Positions 25,120-33,705 of a stretch of DNA of 51,660 bases are shown in pieces. A program made the position numbers and the translations under genes. Source of the DNA: Candidatus Mediterraneibacter vanvlietii (GTDB lineage Bacteria; Bacillota; Clostridia; Lachnospirales; Lachnospiraceae). The stretch's first letter is position 1; each line of letters begins with the position of its first letter. The notes beneath the pieces are model-generated. The model was not told the DNA's origin and ran no database searches. It saw only the letters and a program-made list of their open reading frames with translations. The DNA is taken from assembly GCA_019113645.1 (NCBI GenBank), contig DXGZ01000135.1, forward strand, positions 1-51,660. The letters are read 5' to 3'.

Positions 25120-26499
25120 TTATTCCATTGCGTCCGCGCATTTCTCCCAGACATCAGTGAGCTGTGACTGCCACTCATCCACTGTCATTTCACCGTTGCT
25201 GATCGAATCAATCGGTCCGTAAATAGAACCTTTCATGTCAAGTCCTTCGATCGGAGCTGTTGTAGCCCATGTTCCTGTAACTGCAACCACATCATCTCCT
25301 GTCTGGAAACTGCTCTTGATCACACCGTCCGGAAGTTTCTCCGCAGCGCCCTTCACCGGTACTACAATCGGAGAATCAGAAGTCTCTCCTGTCTCCTTGT
25401 TTGTTGTTGTATTTGACAGGCAGAGATCAACTACCGTATCAGAATACATGAATTTGATAAACTCTTTCGCAAGATCGATATTAGCCGCATCTGCCGGAAT
25501 CCACATCTGCTCTGTAAATGTGTAAACCGCCTGGCTCTCATCCGCGCTCCACTTCGGAACACCCATTACGCCCCATTCGTACTCTGCCGGTGTTGTGTTG
25601 GCCATCTCGCCCACTACCCAGCTTCCGTTCGGCATAAAGAGCGCGTCTCCATCGATAACTGCCTGCTGGTTAATCTTGAATCCGCCATCTGTATTTGCAT
25701 TAGATACTGTATCTGCCCAGATATTGTCGGAGGATACAAGCTGAGCAACTGTGTCAAGCACTTTTTTCCCTTCCTCGGATGTCCATGTATTTGCGTCATA
25801 TGTCAGAGCATTGTTATAGAAATCCGTTCCGCCTGCCTGAGCGAGCATCGCGTAAATTGTCGCGTCAAAATATCCTGACTGAGGATATGTAAAGAGAGCT
25901 CTTCCATCCGCTTTTGCCTGCTGACCCAGCGCAAAGAACTCTTCCCATGTCGTCGGGAGCGCATACTGCTTTCCTTCACCCACGAGAGTCGCATTGTACC
26001 AGAAACCTGTCTGTGTATAGAAGATCGGTGCAAGATAAATCTTTCCGTCTCCGTAAGGCTGAGCTGCTGTTCCGTCAAGAATTCCATCCAGCATCTTTCC
26101 CTTAAGTTCATCATCAAACACGTCTGAGATATCCGCTACCGCCTGCTCTTTCAGCATTGTCTCTGTAAATCCGCTTTCCTGACCGAGATTATAGTATACA
26201 ATATCCGGAATATCGCCGTTCTGGATGTCTTTTGTAAGAACCTGATCCAGCTCGGAGGACAGTTCCAGTTCAACCTTGCATCCTGTCTCTTCCTCAAATG
26301 CGGCGGTGATTTTCTCCCAGATCTCAGCGCCGTTTCCGCCTTCGAATGCAGCGACCTTCAGAACATTATCGCCACCCTCGCTTCCATTTCCGCCTTCTGC
26401 AGCATCATCTCCGCCGCTTCCGCATGCGGCGAGCATGGAAACAGCCATTGCAGAAACAAGTGATACGGAAATCAGCTTTTTCACAATTTTCTTTTTCAT
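25120..26499 (-). CDS. Sugar ABC transporter substrate-binding lipoprotein
   Basis: This 459-residue family 1 solute-binding protein has a signal peptide with lipobox LAAC (Cys 26), followed by a Gly/Ser/Asp-rich linker and a two-lobed binding domain (VLKVAAFEGGNGAEIW, DIPDIVYYNLGQ, FMPNGSWVVGEM). It should be anchored outside the membrane and deliver an oligosaccharide to the two permeases. The presence of a GH112 gene just beyond the AraC gene suggests galacto-N-biose or lacto-N-biose, but this is inference. The first gene of the operon, it is transcribed divergently from araC. Confidence 0.93.
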   Translation of the reverse strand: MKKKIVKKLISVSLVSAMAVSMLAACGSGGDDAAEGGNGSEGGDNVLKVAAFEGGNGAEIWEKITAAFEEETGCKVELELSSELDQVLTKDIQNGDIPDIVYYNLGQESGFTETMLKEQAVADISDVFDDELKGKMLDGILDGTAAQPYGDGKIYLAPIFYTQTGFWYNATLVGEGKQYALPTTWEEFFALGQQAKADGRALFTYPQSGYFDATIYAMLAQAGGTDFYNNALTYDANTWTSEEGKKVLDTVAQLVSSDNIWADTVSNANTDGGFKINQQAVIDGDALFMPNGSWVVGEMANTTPAEYEWGVMGVPKWSADESQAVYTFTEQMWIPADAANIDLAKEFIKFMYSDTVVDLCLSNTTTNKETGETSDSPIVVPVKGAAEKLPDGVIKSSFQTGDDVVAVTGTWATTAPIEGLDMKGSIYGPIDSISNGEMTVDEWQSQLTDVWEKCADAME

Positions 26500-26751
26500 A
26501 AGATTTTACCTCCTTTATTCCTGTTGTCTTCATCATATCTTATTTCTATAAGCCCTTCCATACGGATATTGCCTTTTGTTTTATGATTATTGCTCTTTTA
26601 ACATCTTTATTGCATAATTTATAAATTTTTTTGTCATTTCTCTCTGATATACTTGCTTTATGCCCATCTTTATTTGTATAATATTTACAACAAAAAGCAA
26701 TATACTACAAATTTTTATTATATTTCTCAACACATACTACGGAGGATAACC
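26500..26751. promoter_or_regulatory. Divergent regulatory region between the SBP operon and the AraC regulator
   Basis: AT-rich, no gene. A TATACT at 26648-26653 (plus strand) and TTATAC-like boxes on the minus strand are candidate -10 elements. I could not define convincing -35 partners or AraC sites. GGAGG at 26741-26745 serves the AraC start. Confidence 0.35.
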
Positions 26752-27582
26752 ATGAGCCACAGACACTATTCTATCAAAACAGACAGCATACCGAAAATGA
26801 ATTCGCGGCTTCTCTCCATTTCACTTTCCAAAGACGAAAAGGACTGGAGCAGCGTCCCCCATACCCACCACTTTACTGAGATTTTCTTTGTCCTGAACGG
26901 AAAGGGGAACTTTCTTTTTCACAATGACATACGCCCCATTGAAACAGGTGATCTGATCATTATTCCCCCATATCTGGAGCACACGGAACAGTCCATTCCC
27001 GGTCTGCCTCTGGAATACTATGTGATCGGAATTGACGGCATTGCATTCCAGCCGAAAAACACAGAGAATACTGCTCAGATTTTCTGCAACTTCGACAACC
27101 GGCAGCTCATTGCCGATCTGTTTGCTCAGATTTATTTTGAAGTAAAAGAACAGCGGTATGGTTCGGACATGATCTGTCAGCATCTTCTTGAAATCCTGAT
27201 TCTCCGCATTATCCGGTCCCAGCAGGTGATCCCTGTTTCGATCGATACTGTCCGCATGACAAAAGAATGCGCTCAGATCAAAGAATACCTGGACACAAAC
27301 TACGCTCAGCACATTACGCTGGATAAACTCACCGGCCTGACACACATGAACAAGTATTATATGGCACACTCTTTTGCCAAATTCACAGGGCTCTCGCCAA
27401 TCCAGTACCTGAACCGCCGGCGCCTTGAAACAGCCTGCCAGCTGCTCCGCGATACAGACTATTCTGTTTCCGACATTGCGGGCTCCACCGGTTTTTCCTC
27501 TCAGTCATACTTTACACAGATTTTCAGAAAAACCTACGGAATCACCCCTGTCAAATACCGGCAGTCCCACAACCAGAATTAA
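26752..27582 (+). CDS. AraC family transcriptional regulator
   Basis: A 276-residue regulator: an N-terminal cupin sensing domain (HTHHFTEIFFVLNGKG, GDLIIIPPYLEHT) and a C-terminal double helix-turn-helix (ITLDKLTGLTHMNKYYMAHS and VSDIAGSTGFSSQSYFTQIF, ending RKTYGITPVKYR). The start at 26752 has GGAGG six nt upstream; the 33 codons upstream are AT-rich leader. Sitting between the SBP operon and the GH112 gene, it most likely controls both in response to the sugar. Confidence 0.92.
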   Translation: MSHRHYSIKTDSIPKMNSRLLSISLSKDEKDWSSVPHTHHFTEIFFVLNGKGNFLFHNDIRPIETGDLIIIPPYLEHTEQSIPGLPLEYYVIGIDGIAFQPKNTENTAQIFCNFDNRQLIADLFAQIYFEVKEQRYGSDMICQHLLEILILRIIRSQQVIPVSIDTVRMTKECAQIKEYLDTNYAQHITLDKLTGLTHMNKYYMAHSFAKFTGLSPIQYLNRRRLETACQLLRDTDYSVSDIAGSTGFSSQSYFTQIFRKTYGITPVKYRQSHNQN

Positions 27583-27609
27583 GAACTGCTGTTTTTCATA
27601 TCGGACATA

Positions 27610-27672
27610 AAGAGCGGGGATCCGCCCGGTCCCGCAGATTTTCTCTGCTGACCGTCGCAGACCCCCGCTCTT
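27610..27672. terminator. Bidirectional terminator between araC-type gene and GH112 gene
   Basis: AAGAGCGGGG pairs with CCCCGCTCTT around a structured loop between two convergent genes. Confidence 0.75.
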
Positions 27673-27692
27673 CCTGTTCTTCGTCAGATTTT

Positions 27693-29861
27693 TCAGATCT
27701 CATACCAGCGAATCTCGTTCGCCTCAAGATCCAGACTGAAACTGCTGCCGTCCCCGCGATATATCGTTGTGCTCTGAGGCTCATATGTGTTATTAACCAC
27801 ACAGTATTTTCCATTCTTCACATAAGCGTGAACCTCTACATTATAATTTGTGCTGAACCATCTGTGAAGGTGCTCCTCCTCATGAGCGGCCCAGATAATT
27901 GACCGGTACAGGATACGGCTGTTTTCAAAACTGTACGGCAGACCGCTGATATAGACGCAGCGTCCTTTTCCAAAGTCACTGACCGCCATCTGCACCTCTC
28001 TGTCGCGCTGAACAAGAATCTTTGCGCAGTCAAGGGCGTACATGTTCTTCTTGCCCTCACCGAAGTCGATCTCGCCTTTACAGTCTTCTTTAATAAAATG
28101 ATCATGCTCTTCCCAGTTGTATTTATCTACATTCAGTGTGAATCCTGTCTCTTTTTCCACTCCCATCACAGTGGCAAGCTGAAGGAAGTGTCCCTGATAC
28201 TGATGTCCTGCCGGCTCTCCCACGCCGATAAAACCGCCTCCGTTATAGATGAACTTTTTCACAGTGCTTACGATTACTTCATCTGTCCAGTTTTCCCCTC
28301 CGGTATATGCCGTGTCCGCGTCTCCCACGTTGAGAATAACATCAACATCATCCAGAACAGACGGATTCTTCCTGATATCATCAAAACTTATGAACACCAC
28401 GTCAAACGGAGCTCCGCTGAGCGCCTCGATCACTCCCGCGTAAGAATAATTCTGTTTATAGTAGATTGCATGGTGAACCATATGGTTTCCCCAGGCCCGC
28501 ATTCTTCCCCAGCAGTTGAGGACCGCAACTTTTTTGATACAATACGGGGTTGTCCCTTTGATATTCTCATAAAGCGTCCTGAACTCGTCACATACGCTCT
28601 CCACATAATTCACAAATTCCGGGAACTGAAGAGCAAGTTTCAGATAACCGCCGTATCCGATACGGTCAATCGGCTTCCTCAGAATCGCTCTTCTCGCCGT
28701 CACCCAGTTCACCTTCGCTTCTTTTACCGGGTCTCCTCCCTCATGGAACACGTCCGGGAAGAAATACGGAAGCAGCCTTCCTTCCGTATATTTTACCCCT
28801 TCAATGTCACTGATCAGACGAAGAGTGGCTCCGTTTCCGACACTTCCAACAACCGCATCCAGCCCGATGGATTTGAATTCGTCCATAAACGGTTCCATGC
28901 CGATCCAGTGATCCCCCAGAAACATCATGGCTTCTTTTCCACATTCGTGAGTAATATCCACCATCTCTTTCGCGAGCTTTGCCACTTCTCTTCTCTGGAA
29001 ATTCTGAAAATCACGAAATTCTTTTGATGGTATCCGATAGGTATTGTTCATATATCCCTGATCAATAATATATTCCGGGCGGAATTTATATCCTGCTTCC
29101 TTTTCAAACTGTTCCAGAATATACGGGCTTACCGAAGCGGAATATCCATACCAGTCCACATATTTTTCTCTTGCAAGTTCGTCAAAAATCAAAGTAAACT
29201 GATGGAAAAATGTCGTATACCGAAGTACATCCACATGGGGATTATCTGCAATAAACTTCCGCAGACGCTCCATGGAATACTCGTGTGTCTTCGGCTGACG
29301 TACGTCAAAGGTAATCTGCTTCTCAAAATTCGTCCATCCGTTTGTCACCGCGTTGTACATATGCACCGGATCCCACATGATATACGCAAGAAAACTCACC
29401 GTATAATCATGAAACTCCCTTGCTCCGCTGATCTTTACGTTTCCGCTTTCACTGTCATACGTCCACTGTGATACAGGCACAACATCCCCTGTTGTACGGT
29501 CTATCACTTCCCACCATCTCGCAATATCATCATGATCGTTCACTTTAAGCATGTCCGGATAGAGATGGTTCATCAGATGAATCTCCAGTTCCGGAGCCAC
29601 GGCAGTATAGAACGGCGTCATGATATACATCTGCTGAATCTCATCCGGATTCGCCTTTGCCCACGCATTGTCTTTTCTTGTTGTATAATATGTGGAATAC
29701 ACCCTGGCATCCACACTTTTAAGTTCCTCCGGATAATCTGTTCCATCACAGTCTCGGATTGCGTCTGCCCCCCATCTGTCCAGAAGTTCCAGTGTCTCAG
29801 GCACCACATCCACATCCGTCGGGATCGTCACTCTTCCTTTTGTATGTTCCTTCACCGTCAT
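27693..29861 (-). CDS. GH112 galacto-N-biose/lacto-N-biose (or galactosyl-rhamnose) phosphorylase
   Basis: This ~722-residue cytosolic enzyme has GH112 signatures throughout: GRVTIPTD, LLDRWGADAIRDCDGTDYP, MTPFYTA, FLAYIMWDPVHMYN, GKEAMMFLGDHWIGMEP, TEGRLLPYFFPDVFHEG and GGGFIGVGEPAG. Members phosphorolyse Gal-beta-1,3-GalNAc or -GlcNAc to galactose-1-phosphate and HexNAc, or Gal-beta-1,4-rhamnose. Specificity within the family is not certain here; the nearby ABC importer, ROK kinase and sulfatase favour mucin or milk glycan use. ATG 29861 is used, but GTG 29855 has better ribosome-site spacing. ATG 29894 is excluded by the promoter. Confidence 0.92.
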   Translation of the reverse strand: MTVKEHTKGRVTIPTDVDVVPETLELLDRWGADAIRDCDGTDYPEELKSVDARVYSTYYTTRKDNAWAKANPDEIQQMYIMTPFYTAVAPELEIHLMNHLYPDMLKVNDHDDIARWWEVIDRTTGDVVPVSQWTYDSESGNVKISGAREFHDYTVSFLAYIMWDPVHMYNAVTNGWTNFEKQITFDVRQPKTHEYSMERLRKFIADNPHVDVLRYTTFFHQFTLIFDELAREKYVDWYGYSASVSPYILEQFEKEAGYKFRPEYIIDQGYMNNTYRIPSKEFRDFQNFQRREVAKLAKEMVDITHECGKEAMMFLGDHWIGMEPFMDEFKSIGLDAVVGSVGNGATLRLISDIEGVKYTEGRLLPYFFPDVFHEGGDPVKEAKVNWVTARRAILRKPIDRIGYGGYLKLALQFPEFVNYVESVCDEFRTLYENIKGTTPYCIKKVAVLNCWGRMRAWGNHMVHHAIYYKQNYSYAGVIEALSGAPFDVVFISFDDIRKNPSVLDDVDVILNVGDADTAYTGGENWTDEVIVSTVKKFIYNGGGFIGVGEPAGHQYQGHFLQLATVMGVEKETGFTLNVDKYNWEEHDHFIKEDCKGEIDFGEGKKNMYALDCAKILVQRDREVQMAVSDFGKGRCVYISGLPYSFENSRILYRSIIWAAHEEEHLHRWFSTNYNVEVHAYVKNGKYCVVNNTYEPQSTTIYRGDGSSFSLDLEANEIRWYEI

Positions 29862-29889
29862 TCTCCTCTCTTTACGCCGATTTTTATCT

Positions 29890-29919
29890 ATCATAATTGA
29901 AAATCTCGGAGAGCGTCAA
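29890..29919 (-). promoter_or_regulatory. Promoter of the GH112 gene
   Basis: TTGACG (29919-29914), 18 nt, TATGAT (29895-29890). Transcription would start near 29883, so translation must begin at 29861 or later. The rest of 29920-30074 is AT-rich with no gene. Confidence 0.65.
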
Positions 29920-30074
29920 TGCGCACCTTGCTTACATTTTTATGTTTCTTGCGTATTGTACGGTTTCTGACAATCTTTTTTCACATTTTTCAAAACGAAA
30001 AATAGTCGCTGCAGAAATAATTTTGCATCAGCAAAAAAGAAATTCAAAAATCCAAAAACTGTATATATTCAATA

Positions 30075-30128
30075 TTGACAGTCAGCACATTGTCGTGTAT
30101 ACTGTGCTTATCAAGTAAGTACAGTATA
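30075..30128 (+). promoter_or_regulatory. Promoter and GntR-type operator of the ABC exporter operon
   Basis: TTGACA (30075-30080), 17 nt, TATACT (30098-30103). A near-perfect 13-bp palindrome TATACTGTGCTTA-TCAAG-TAAGTACAGTATA (30098-30128) covers the -10 box. It resembles YtrA-type operators, and the operon encodes such a regulator, so autorepression is likely. Confidence 0.85.
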
Positions 30129-30172
30129 GTTTTCTTACAAAGATACAGTCTCAAGAAAAAGGAGTGAATCAT

Positions 30173-31024
30173 ATGAATCAGGAATATATATCTATTCAGC
30201 ATTTATCCAAGAAGTTTGATAAAGACTTCGTATTAAAAGATGTAAACGCAGTTCTCGACAGAGGGGAGATCCTTGGTTTTCTGGGGCCCAGCGGCGCAGG
30301 GAAAACAACAACTATCAAGATCCTGACCGGTCAGCTGCGTCCCACTTCCGGCGAAGCAGAAGTTCTTGGCATTCCCTGCGACCGAATCGATGAACGGATC
30401 TATGAACAGATCGGCATCGTAACCGACACAAGCGGCGTCTACGAGAGGATGACTGTCTACGATAACCTGAAATACTTCGCCCGCCTGCTGAATGTCTCCC
30501 TTTCTGAAATCGATCCTCTTCTGAAGCGGATCGGCATGTACGAGCAACGGAAAAAAACAGCCGGTAAACTCTCAAAAGGACAGACACAGCGCCTGATCCT
30601 CGCAAGAGCGATCCTTCACAGACCAAAAGTGCTGTTTCTCGATGAACCCACAAGCGGACTGGATCCTTCCACCGCCGTGGAGATTCACAATCTTCTTCTC
30701 GAATTAAAATCGGAAGGGATGGCGATCTTCCTCACCACCCATAACATGGAGGAAGCCACGAAACTCTGTGATCATGTAGCGCTGTTAAATGAAGGCGTAA
30801 TCGTTGAATACGGTTCTCCGGAAGAAATCTGCCTGAAATACAACCGCACAAAACGGTATCGCGTACAGCTGACAGACGGCACAAAAATGACACTTGCACA
30901 GGATCAGGACACAGCGGGAAAAATTATGCTCTGGATGAACGATAACCGGATCGAAACACTGCATTCCTGCGAGCCTACACTGGAAACCGTATTCTTGGAA
31001 GTAACAGGGAGGGAATTAAAATGA
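30173..31024 (+). CDS. ABC transporter ATP-binding protein (YtrB-like)
   Basis: A 283-residue ATPase with Walker A GPSGAGKTT, signature LSKGQTQRL (K for G in LSGGQ), Walker B VLFLDEPTSGLDP and the switch His in TTHNMEEA. The ~80-residue C-terminal extension is typical of drug/lantibiotic exporter ATPases. The start at 30173 has AAGGAG upstream; a GTG nine nt earlier is disfavoured. It partners with the overlapping permease. Confidence 0.92.
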   Translation: MNQEYISIQHLSKKFDKDFVLKDVNAVLDRGEILGFLGPSGAGKTTTIKILTGQLRPTSGEAEVLGIPCDRIDERIYEQIGIVTDTSGVYERMTVYDNLKYFARLLNVSLSEIDPLLKRIGMYEQRKKTAGKLSKGQTQRLILARAILHRPKVLFLDEPTSGLDPSTAVEIHNLLLELKSEGMAIFLTTHNMEEATKLCDHVALLNEGVIVEYGSPEEICLKYNRTKRYRVQLTDGTKMTLAQDQDTAGKIMLWMNDNRIETLHSCEPTLETVFLEVTGRELK

Positions 31025-31776
31025 AAGCAATCACATTAAAACCGGTTCATCTCCGGAAACTTGCAGCAATCTCAGAAGTAAAGGGAAAAGCTCTCTTCAG
31101 TAAAAACTTTATCATTATGCCTGTCTTTTCCATCGGATTTACTTTCCTGATGGATCTGATCTACGGGAATGTCATCGGAAATGCCTTTAACAAAGTCCCC
31201 ATGAGCGCCTATGCGCTTGCGATCGGAACACTGATGAACATCTCCATGATGGGAATCTATGTGGCGGCAGCCGCTCTGGCGGAGGAGAAAGAAAAAAATA
31301 CACTTCGCACACTGATGACATCCTCGGTAAACGGACTGGAATTTTTTCTCGGGAGTCTGATCCCCGTTGTGCTCATGACTGTTCTTGTAAACGTCATCTG
31401 CGTATTCATTGTCCGCCTGCCCATGACTCCAGCTCAGTGGGGCGGTTATCTGGCTGTTACCACTGTTTCAGCCATCATTGCCACAGTTGTCGGGATGCTC
31501 TTCGGCATCTTTGCGAAGAACCAGGTATCGGCCAGTACCATCACCACCCCGGGAATTCTCATTTTAATGATGATTCCCATGTTTTCGGGGCTGAACGAGA
31601 CCCTGGAAAAGATATCCGGCTTTTTCTTCACCGGGATTACATTTGATCTGGTTGCAAATATTAAAAACGGATCTGCACTGATTGATGCACGCGGAATTCT
31701 TGTTCTCACAGCAGAACTGATTCTTTCCATTGTTCTTTTCCTTTTCCTTTACAGGAAAAACGGATTTGAGAGGTGA
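31021..31776 (+). CDS. ABC-2 type exporter permease
   Basis: A 251-residue membrane protein with about six helices of the ABC-2 class; AEEKEKNTLRTLMTSSVNG is the conserved cytoplasmic elbow (EKE.GTL..L). It overlaps the ATPase stop by 4 nt (ATGA), so the two are translated together. Exported substrate is unknown; the YtrA-like control suggests cell-envelope stress or peptide antibiotics. Confidence 0.88.
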   Translation: MKAITLKPVHLRKLAAISEVKGKALFSKNFIIMPVFSIGFTFLMDLIYGNVIGNAFNKVPMSAYALAIGTLMNISMMGIYVAAAALAEEKEKNTLRTLMTSSVNGLEFFLGSLIPVVLMTVLVNVICVFIVRLPMTPAQWGGYLAVTTVSAIIATVVGMLFGIFAKNQVSASTITTPGILILMMIPMFSGLNETLEKISGFFFTGITFDLVANIKNGSALIDARGILVLTAELILSIVLFLFLYRKNGFER

Positions 31777-31780
31777 CGCC

Positions 31781-32155
31781 ATGGAAATTATTTTGAGCAG
31801 CGCAAGCGAAAAGCCAATCTACGAACAGATCACCTCACAGATTAAAGAGATGATTATGACAGGGGAATTAAAGCCCGGAGAAGCCCTTCCCTCCATGCGC
31901 AAACTGGCAAAAGATCTCCATGTGAGCGTGATTACTACGCAGCGTGCCTATGATGACCTGTCAAAAGACGGATTCATCGTCACAATCCCGGCAAAAGGCA
32001 CCTTTGTTTCCACACAGAACCAGGATTTCATCCGCGAGGAGAATCTCAGACGGATCGAGGGTCTGCTCTCAGACGCCGCGCGCCTTGGAAGGGAAAACGG
32101 CCTGTCTCTGGAAGAATTAGAGAAAACATTAGAACTTGTCTACACGGAGGAGTAA
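31781..32155 (+). CDS. GntR family regulator, YtrA subfamily
   Basis: A 124-residue repressor: winged helix-turn-helix with YEQITSQIKEMIMTGELKPG, LPSMRKLAKDLHVSVITTQR and GTFVSTQ, then a short dimerisation tail of ~45 residues rather than a full effector domain, which defines the YtrA group. It sits between two ATPase-permease pairs. The palindrome at 30098-30128 is its probable binding site. Confidence 0.93.
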   Translation: MEIILSSASEKPIYEQITSQIKEMIMTGELKPGEALPSMRKLAKDLHVSVITTQRAYDDLSKDGFIVTIPAKGTFVSTQNQDFIREENLRRIEGLLSDAARLGRENGLSLEELEKTLELVYTEE

Positions 32156-32160
32156 CACAG

Positions 32161-33024
32161 ATGGAACACGCAATACAGGTAAGAAACCTGACAAAAAAAT
32201 ACAAAGACTTCACACTGAATGATATTTCCTTTGACCTGCCCAGCGGCACCATCATGGGGCTGATCGGCGAGAACGGCGCAGGAAAATCCACGCTTATCAA
32301 CGCCATCCTCGGCATATCGGAGTCCGATTACGAACAGGCGGATATCCTTGGGTATGACATCGCCTCCCAGGGCAGCTTTGCCCGCGAAGATGTCGCGACC
32401 ATCTTCTGTGACTCTCATTTTGACCAGGAGTTTACGCCGCTCTTTCTCGGAAAGATGCTCTCGAAAGTATACAAAAACTGGGATCAGAAGGCATATATGA
32501 ACTATCTGGAGAGATTTGATCTCCCCTTAAAAAAACGATTAAAAAAGATGTCCACCGGAATGCGTGTGAAAGTGGAATTCGCCGCCGCACTGAGCCACCA
32601 CCCGAAGCTTCTCGTTCTGGATGAGGCTACCAGCGGACTGGATCCCGTATTCCGCGATGAACTTCTCGATATCCTGCGGGAATTCACAGAAGATGAGGAA
32701 CACTCCGTGTTCATCTCCTCCCATATTACAAGTGATCTGGATAAGATCGCCGATTACATCGCGTACCTTCACGAAGGAAATCTGCAGTTCGTCTCATCAT
32801 ATGATGATCTCAGGAATAATTACGGCATCATCAACTGCGGACAGCAGTTCTTTGACGCGCTGAGCAGGGAAGATATCGCAGCCTATCGAAAAGAAGCCTA
32901 CAGCTATCGGGTTCTTGTGAATAACCGGCAGAAACTGCGCCAGGTATTTCAGGACATTCAGATGGAGAATGCATCCATCGAAGATATCATGGTATTTTAT
33001 GTGAAAGGGGAAAAAGTACGATGA
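32161..33024 (+). CDS. ABC transporter ATP-binding protein (YtrB/YtrE-like)
   Basis: A 287-residue ATPase with Walker A GENGAGKST, signature MSTGMRVKVEF (a degenerate LSGGQ typical of this group), Walker B LLVLDEATSGLDP and switch His in SSHITSDL. It follows the regulator by 5 nt and overlaps the next permease by 4 nt. It forms a second exporter, distinct from the first pair. Confidence 0.92.
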   Translation: MEHAIQVRNLTKKYKDFTLNDISFDLPSGTIMGLIGENGAGKSTLINAILGISESDYEQADILGYDIASQGSFAREDVATIFCDSHFDQEFTPLFLGKMLSKVYKNWDQKAYMNYLERFDLPLKKRLKKMSTGMRVKVEFAAALSHHPKLLVLDEATSGLDPVFRDELLDILREFTEDEEHSVFISSHITSDLDKIADYIAYLHEGNLQFVSSYDDLRNNYGIINCGQQFFDALSREDIAAYRKEAYSYRVLVNNRQKLRQVFQDIQMENASIEDIMVFYVKGEKVR

Positions 33025-33680
33025 AAGGAATTATACTCAAAGATCTCTATGACAATTTCCGGATAGGAAAAAATCTGGCTTCCTATATCTTCGGAGGAGG
33101 ATTTATCATCCTGTTCGCTCTCCTCTTTTCCGCAGGAGTGTCCACACAATTCAGCTTTGGCTGGCTCATCATGATGACATCAACCATATTCTCATCATGC
33201 ACTCTTGAATCAGCCTGTGAACAGGACGAAAAGGCAAACTTCAATCGACTTTTAATCTCCTTTCCCCTGTCCAAAACACAAATTGTACTCTCCCGCTACC
33301 TGCTGACGCTCTGCTGTATCGGAGCAGCCAATCTGCTGACCCTGCTGCTGACTCTGTATACCGTATTTTTCCGGCATTCCTTTTCATTGAAAATGGGGTT
33401 TGCACTCTGGGCTCTGGGATTGGCAATCAGCATCCTGTTCTCCGGAATCAGCATCATATGCTACTATCTTCTTGGGAAAAAGAACGGCACCATTGTTTAT
33501 ACGATCCTGTTTTTCATTTTAGCTGTTGTCTACAATGTTTTTATAGTGTCATTACAGAGCTTCGGAATCATCACCATAAACTGGACCTTCCTGCTGATCA
33601 TCAGTATTCCGGTTTCTATCGTAGTCTTTGCATTAAGCTTTCTGATATCCAACTGGATATTCAAAAGGAGATACTCATAG
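33021..33680 (+). CDS. ABC-2 type permease (ABC2_membrane_5-like)
   Basis: A 219-residue membrane protein with six predicted helices. The CTLESACEQDEKANFNRLLI block is the conserved loop of permeases in YtrA operons. Last gene of the five-gene operon; the terminator stem overlaps its stop. Confidence 0.88.
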   Translation: MKGIILKDLYDNFRIGKNLASYIFGGGFIILFALLFSAGVSTQFSFGWLIMMTSTIFSSCTLESACEQDEKANFNRLLISFPLSKTQIVLSRYLLTLCCIGAANLLTLLLTLYTVFFRHSFSLKMGFALWALGLAISILFSGISIICYYLLGKKNGTIVYTILFFILAVVYNVFIVSLQSFGIITINWTFLLIISIPVSIVVFALSFLISNWIFKRRYS

Positions 33681-33692
33681 TATCTCCTTTTT
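33663..33692. terminator. Bidirectional terminator
   Basis: AAAAGGAGATAC-TCATA-GTATCTCCTTTTT between convergent genes, with T runs on both strands. Confidence 0.85.
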
Positions 33693-33705
33693 CTGTAATA
33701 TTCCG

